A stretch of DNA of 64,000 nucleotides from an uncultured Oscillospiraceae bacterium (GTDB taxonomy: Bacteria; Bacillota; Clostridia; Oscillospirales; Oscillospiraceae): assembly GCA_910588045.1 (NCBI GenBank), contig CAJUPS010000002.1, forward strand, positions 69,046-133,045, read 5' to 3'. Of this stretch, positions 60,259-64,000 are shown in pieces. Numbering within the stretch: the first letter of the stretch is position 1; each line of letters begins with the position of its first letter. Position numbers and translations under genes: made by a program. Under the pieces are notes generated by a model. That model had not been told where the DNA came from. It saw nothing but the letters and a program-made list of their open reading frames with translations, and ran no database searches.

Positions 60259-60581
60259 CGGCGGCGGAGTCCTGGCAGATCAAACATGATGCGCTGGGCG
60301 ACTTCATCTGGGAGACCGTGATGGGCTACAAATTTGAGGATTCTTTACCCTACGGTCACGGGGAAAAGTCAGTCTACATCATCTCCGGATTTATGCGTCT
60401 GACCAGGGAGGAGTCCATGGCGATCCGGTGGCATATGGGATTTTCGGATAGCGACTTCAAGGCGGGCGGGTACTCCGTCGGGAACGCCTTTGAGAAGTAT
60501 CCATTGGCGGTGCTGACACATGTTGCCGATCTCCAAGCTACCTACCTGGACGAAGCGGCAAAGGCCGGCACGGAACAATAG
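60086..60581 (+). pseudogene. 5'-truncated HD-domain hydrolase
   Basis: Reading in the frame ending at 60581 gives YDRLQALFQWEFTNGFMP, then the HD motif AICGLLHDICKVNVYQQ, LPYGHGEKSVYIISGFMRL, EESMAIRWHMGF and YPLAVLTHVADLQATY. This is the C-terminal three quarters of an HD protein common on conjugative elements. The expected N-terminus, including the first His, is missing, and the frame differs from the ORF at 59917. It is therefore a deletion relic. Confidence 0.65.
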
Positions 60582-60598
60582 AATGCGGAGGCATCATT

Positions 60599-61312
60599 AT
60601 GACATATGGCTACTGCCGCATCAGCACAAAAAAACAGTCTTTGGAACGTCAGGTGCGAAATATCAAGACTGAGTATCCAGATGCGGTCATTCTTCAGGAG
60701 GCATACACCGGAACCAAGATAGACCGCAAAGAATGGAACAAGCTCCATTCCGCAGTATGCTCCGGTGATACCATCATTTTTGATAGCGTAAGCCGGATGA
60801 GCCGCAATGCGGAGGAGGGCTTTTCGGCCTATGAATCGCTGTACAATCAAGGTGTTAATCTCGTATTTTTAAAAGAGCCGCACATCAATACGGACACTTT
60901 CAAGAAGGCTTTGGAAAGCAACATCGCGCTGACCGGAACAAATGTCGATTACATCCTGGAGGGCGTCAACAAATACCTGATGGCACTTGCTAAAGAGCAG
61001 ATCCGGCTTGCTTTTGAGCAGGCGGAGAAAGAAGTTTCAGACCTCCACCAACGCACACGGGAGGGGATCGTGACTGCCAAGTTGAACGGCAAGCAGATCG
61101 GGCAAAAGCCCGGGGCAAAGCTGACCACGAGGAAGTCTGTTGCCGCCAAAGCGGTGATCCAAAAGCACTCCAAGGATTTTGACGGAACTTTGGACGATGC
61201 TTCCGTGATGCGGTTGTGCGGCCTTGCGAGGAACACTTTTTACAAGTACAAGCGGGAACTGAGAGAGGGGGAGATCAGGGCAGAGGGAAGTTCAATGTCC
61301 GTAGAGACATAG
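60599..61312 (+). CDS. serine recombinase (resolvase/invertase family)
   Basis: A 237-residue site-specific recombinase. The catalytic Ser9 is in YGYCRISTKKQSLERQ, followed by DTIIFDSVSRMSRNAEEGFSAYESL with conserved arginines. The E helix is around YLMALAKEQIRLAFEQAEKEV, and the C-terminal HTH is LDDASVMRLCGLARNTFYKYKREL. Such proteins resolve cointegrates or invert DNA. Its location downstream of tnsBC-tniQ parallels TniR in Tn5053-type elements, but similar genes occur alone on many Clostridia elements. GCGGAGGCATCATT precedes the start. Confidence 0.85.
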   Translation: MTYGYCRISTKKQSLERQVRNIKTEYPDAVILQEAYTGTKIDRKEWNKLHSAVCSGDTIIFDSVSRMSRNAEEGFSAYESLYNQGVNLVFLKEPHINTDTFKKALESNIALTGTNVDYILEGVNKYLMALAKEQIRLAFEQAEKEVSDLHQRTREGIVTAKLNGKQIGQKPGAKLTTRKSVAAKAVIQKHSKDFDGTLDDASVMRLCGLARNTFYKYKRELREGEIRAEGSSMSVET

Positions 61313-61353
61313 AACTTTTTCAAGCAAAACACGCAAATATTTCCGAAAAATGC

Positions 61354-61585
61354 TTGACAAATCACACGAAACGAGGTATAATCATCTTGTCAGTTGAGGG
61401 ATGACTAGCCAGCTTCCTGACAACTGAAGCTTTTGTTTTTCTTCATGATGTTTTTCCTTTCTGCGTTTTGCCTTTTTTATTTTTCCCCGCGCCGGAATCT
61501 GAATCAGCAGATGGGCTGGCCCCGCTTCCAAGAGGGAACCGGGATTGCAGTTTAGGCGGGTGCCGCTGGGCATCCGCCTTTTTTA
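61354..61585 (+). promoter_or_regulatory. strong promoter with attenuator-like leader and mini-ORF
   Basis: A perfect TTGACA (61354-61359), 17-bp spacer and TATAAT (61377-61382). The leader has three competing pairings: TTGTCAG (61387-61393) with CTGACAA (61417-61423), TCAGTTG (61390-61396) with CAACTGA (61421-61427), and terminator AGCTTC (61411-61416) with GAAGCT (61426-61431) before TTTTGTTTTT. A mini-ORF MTSQLPDN (61401-61427) covers this region. A second terminator (61555-61578, GGCGGGTGCC/GGCATCCGCC, then T6) precedes the next SD. Confidence 0.6.
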
Positions 61586-61608
61586 TCTCATGCAAAGGGA
61601 GGTTTTCT

Positions 61609-62242
61609 ATGGAATCTAACGCAAGCAATTCCCCATCCACCAAAAGTCGAAAAATGGATCTTTATGCTAGAGCCGCCGCTACCTTGTACGGGATCATCAG
61701 CTTCGACGATTTCTGCAAAATCCTGGATGCCTATTACGGCGAAGGGACGCTCTCTAAGGAGCGGATCGCGTCCTACTTCCAATCTGCGAAGAACGATGAT
61801 CCGATTTATTACACGCAGGACAAGCTGATCGTCCATGCCTCTATTGCCCCAGATGAGGTCACCCGTACCTTTTCAGAAATCCAGAACCCCGTCGGCGTCA
61901 CGGCTCCGGCCCGGCACTGGATGTTGCCGGAGAAGGAGTTCTTGCAATACGCCAACCCCTTTTTCTACGAGGATTTGAACGGAACAAGAAAGATGGAGGC
62001 ATATCTCACCGATGATCTGGGTCTCCTCTGTGAGGACGCAAGGGAAATCGTGGGGGGAGATAGTATTCGTCTGCCGCAGCGGCGGTTGTCCCACGCTGAT
62101 TATGGATGCCCTCGCCCGGCGGGAGTTTCCTTTTGGGCAGGAGTGCGAAATGGATCTCCTGCTCCTGGGCATTGAGATCGATGAGGATACCCGCCGGTGG
62201 GAGCGCCTGGGGGCGACCGCTTCGGAAACAACTGGAAACTGA
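61609..62242 (+). pseudogene. hypothetical protein gene with frameshift in a G tract
   Basis: Frame 1 from the ATG at 61609 (AAAGGGAGGTTTTCT upstream) encodes MESNASNSPSTKSRKMDLYARAAATLYG... to LCEDAREIVG near 62053. Sense then continues in the +1 frame: EIVFVCRSGGCPTLIMDALARREFPF...RRWERLGATASETTGN to 62242. The switch lies at six consecutive G (62052-62057), so one base appears to be extra. A similar family of uncharacterised mobile-element proteins exists in Clostridia. The event could be a mutation, phase variation or a sequencing error. Confidence 0.65.
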
Positions 62243-62250
62243 CGCATATA

Positions 62251-62287
62251 AAAGAGGCTGCTCTAGCACGGTAAGAGTAGCCTCTTT
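62251..62287. terminator. bidirectional terminator
   Basis: AAAGAGGCTGCTCT pairs with AGAGTAGCCTCTTT (one mismatch) between convergent genes. Confidence 0.75.
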
Positions 62288-62307
62288 GTGCGGGTACGCC
62301 GATGCAA

Positions 62308-63126
62308 TTACGGCAGCCAAAGATTTTCAATGTCTTCAGGGACATTCGACCTTGCGCTCAGCGGCAGGATACCGTCCTCTTTTAGCAGATTGTAGATAAA
62401 CACACGCCCTTTTGGTGTCCAGTAGGGGCCTTGGGAATCATCCAGCGGTGACTGGGAGGTCATATAGCCCTCATTGGCGTAGCACTGATACAACAGCCAG
62501 GTGCCGTGGCAAGGATATTGGATGCCCCGTTGGTGAAGATAGGTATTCAACGCCTGCGGGGTGAGGCCATAGTCTTTGGCAATCACGCTGATGGGGATCG
62601 CGTCCGGGCTATGGAGGACCGCATTGTAGTATTGGACTTTTGGTATCCAGTCGTGAATCACAGCCTTCATCCTGGCGTTCTGGCAAAGCAGCTCCTGAAG
62701 CTGCCGTTCCATATCCCGATTCTCGAAGATATTTTGATTGGGCGGATTTTCGGCAAACGGCAAATCGCCCGTATCCATGGGGTCCCGCCCCGGCAAGTCC
62801 CCGCCCTTTTGCATGGAAGGGATTACCATAGTCCGTACCCAGTTCAGGAAAGGATCCGCTTCCGGATGATACAACCCGCCCAGCAAGTGGGTGAGTCCAA
62901 GCCCGTTGATCAAAATGAGCTTCTGCGTACCGCCGCGCTGCCGGGAATTGTGTGGGGCCAAACTGAGGGACTGCTGCTCATGATCCGCCAGCGTGGATGC
63001 AACCATGGCGGCATCGCCCAGATGGAACGCCTGACATATATCGTTCAGAACCAGCCATGTTGCATTTTGGCGGACAACGACACGTATCGGTTGGCCGTTG
63101 TAGAAAAAAGTGTTCGGAAGAATCAT
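62308..63126 (-). CDS. phage-type antirepressor (BRO-N domain)
   Basis: A 272-residue protein. The N-terminal BRO/Bro-N domain is clear: FFYNGQPIRVVVRQNATWLVLNDICQAFHLGDAAMVASTLADHEQQSL, then LILINGLGLTHLLGGLYHPEADPFLNWVRTMVIPSM. The C-terminal part (ISVIAKDYGLTPQALNTYLHQRGIQYPCHGTWLLY) is a KilAC-like DNA-binding domain. It would counter a phage or ICE repressor. The ATG at 63126 follows AGGAGAACAATTAAA; an open frame to 63294 lacks support. Confidence 0.86.
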   Translation of the reverse strand: MILPNTFFYNGQPIRVVVRQNATWLVLNDICQAFHLGDAAMVASTLADHEQQSLSLAPHNSRQRGGTQKLILINGLGLTHLLGGLYHPEADPFLNWVRTMVIPSMQKGGDLPGRDPMDTGDLPFAENPPNQNIFENRDMERQLQELLCQNARMKAVIHDWIPKVQYYNAVLHSPDAIPISVIAKDYGLTPQALNTYLHQRGIQYPCHGTWLLYQCYANEGYMTSQSPLDDSQGPYWTPKGRVFIYNLLKEDGILPLSARSNVPEDIENLWLP

Positions 63127-63376
63127 TTTAATTGTTCTCCTGTAAAAGTGAAGGATTGACCGGTATGGCCTTATTACATGATAAGAAATAGCTGGAGAAA
63201 GTATCAGGGGACACCTTTGGGGACGGCAGCCCCTGTTTGCCCGATCCAAGATGAAACGCAGCCGAGCGTTGGGTGCAGCCAAAAGTGCTGGCAATGGCTC
63301 TCATTCAATGTCCGCAGAGACATTCATCCCTGCCGGCTTTCTACCTGAGGCTCCAGCCAGGACATTATGAAACCCA

Positions 63377-63408
63377 CTATCAAATCTAACGACCGTCAGA
63401 TTTGATAG
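63377..63408. repeat. inverted repeat upstream of the antirepressor gene
   Basis: CTATCAAATCT (63377-63387) and AGATTTGATAG (63398-63408) are exact inverses with a 10-base loop. It could be an operator or a terminator without a T tract. The surrounding 63127-63615 holds no convincing gene. Confidence 0.5.
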
Positions 63409-63500
63409 CGATCTGTTGGTATACATGAGAAAAGAAATCCCTCCCACGATTGCCGGAAGCTGCCAGCAGCGGCCTGTCATCTCTGCCACCTCTTTTACGC

Positions 63501-63599
63501 ATTTGACACATAAAATCCATTGTGCCGAGTTTTTGGAAAAGAAAAAAATAAAAAAATTTGATGGCAAAATATAAAAGGAATAGAATCTATGTGTCAAAT
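63501..63599. repeat. spaced 12-bp inverted repeat around an A-rich segment
   Basis: ATTTGACACATA (63501-63512) and TATGTGTCAAAT (63588-63599) are exact inverses 75 bp apart, flanking an A-rich stretch. Additional GTGTCAA words follow at 63601. It may be a binding site pair or origin-like element. Confidence 0.45.
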
Positions 63600-63615
63600 G
63601 TGTCAAGTGTCAGAA

Positions 63616-63942
63616 TCAGGACAGTACCGCGCCCAGCTTGACGCCGTTGATGACGCGCCGTCTCCCTAATTTGTCAACCCCGCTGTTGACATTGGGAAAT
63701 GCCGCCCTCATCTGCTGCACAAATTTCCGTTGAGCGCAGGGCTTCATGCCGCATTCCGTACAGTATGTCTTGTAGGCATCGAACAGCTCCGTTGAGCCGG
63801 TAGAATAGGCTGCGTCCAATTCGCAGGACTCTTTCACAAACGCCAGCACAGAATCGGACTCCTCCCGGTACTGCTGCAGCTCATCCAGGTTGGTCTGGGT
63901 GACGGAAAACCGGTAAAGGTTTTTGACAATGGTATAATGCAA
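63616..63942 (-). pseudogene. C-terminal fragment of a P4-type phage/plasmid primase
   Basis: The 108 codons encode YRFSVTQTNLDELQQYREESDSVLAFVKESCELD and RKFVQQMRAAFPN...GRRRVINGVKLGAVL, which match the C-terminal DNA-binding tail of D5/P4-type primase-helicases (normally 450-800 residues). The helicase and primase parts are absent. The frame closes at a TGA 28 bases upstream, and the only start is a TTG without SD, so this is a remnant. Confidence 0.6.
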
Positions 63943-63952
63943 AGTAAAATTT

Positions 63953-64000
63953 TTAGATTTTCCAGTGTATCACGCGCTCGGTGCTGGTGGCCTCGATTTT
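63953..64000 (-). CDS. C-terminal tail of an unidentified protein, cut by window edge
   Basis: The last 15 codons before a TAA at 63953 read KIEATSTERVIHWKI. The ending resembles tails of large recombinases or mobilisation proteins, but it is too short to identify. Confidence 0.3.
   Translation of the reverse strand, partial: KIEATSTERVIHWKI

Noticed and set aside
60599..61312. Serine recombinase as a certain part of the Tn7-like transposon
   Set aside because: Similar recombinases occur alone on many Clostridia elements, and relics of another element lie between it and tniQ, so it is only proposed as a partner.

Overview
The window looks like chromosome from a GC-rich, endospore-forming member of the Clostridia, most likely Oscillospiraceae (a Flavonifractor/Lawsonibacter/Intestinimonas-type gut anaerobe). 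That is inferred from gene content: spo0A, sigH, the spoIIAA-spoIIAB-sigF operon, a SpoIIM-like protein, a zf-trcl zinc ribbon, a TSCPD protein and a ferredoxin-type aldo/keto reductase. Most genes are tightly packed with ATGA stop/start overlaps and Shine-Dalgarno (SD) sequences near GGAGG. I found no rRNA, tRNA or CRISPR array.

Layout. 1-1.7 kb: HD hydrolase (cut by the edge), tmk and a TagA/WecG glycosyltransferase. 1.8-3.0 kb: one gene split by an IS5-type remnant carrying a MITE-like block. 3-14.5 kb: ZIP transporter, pfkA-tldD-tldE, MATE and EamA transporters, an SLH-anchored S41 peptidase, ruvAB. 14.5-24.5 kb: two small genes, a structured noncoding RNA candidate framed by long inverted repeats, glmM, sigH, galE, spo0A, trpS, and a WecA/WecB pair that fits the TagA enzyme at 1 kb. 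24.5-33.9 kb: MntP, DNA glycosylase, a MerR-controlled aldo/keto reductase, leuS, a PadR module. 34-49.4 kb: TepA, BlaR1/BlaI-type module, peptidases, the spoIIA operon, a lipoprotein with a two-component system, gltX, SpoIIM-like. 49.5-51.4 kb: rpsB and tsf.

After tsf, where Firmicutes usually carry pyrH-frr, base composition drops and an island runs to the window end. Its core is a Tn7-like transposition module: an array of AT-rich repeats that look like TnsB sites (52.08-52.47 kb), a TnsA-like nuclease lacking the usual catalytic lysine, a repeat-filled noncoding stretch, then overlapping tnsB, tnsC and tniQ. Next come a serine recombinase, an attenuator-like leader and several broken genes: an amber-split ORF, a 5'-truncated HD gene, a G-tract frameshift and the tail of a P4-type primase. 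These suggest layered, decaying mobile elements.

Regulation visible in sequence includes Spo0A boxes upstream of spo0A and spoIIAA, a 19-bp-spacer MerR-type promoter, paired BlaI-type operators, two likely leaderless promoters (sigH, MATE) and three genes whose SD lies in a hairpin.
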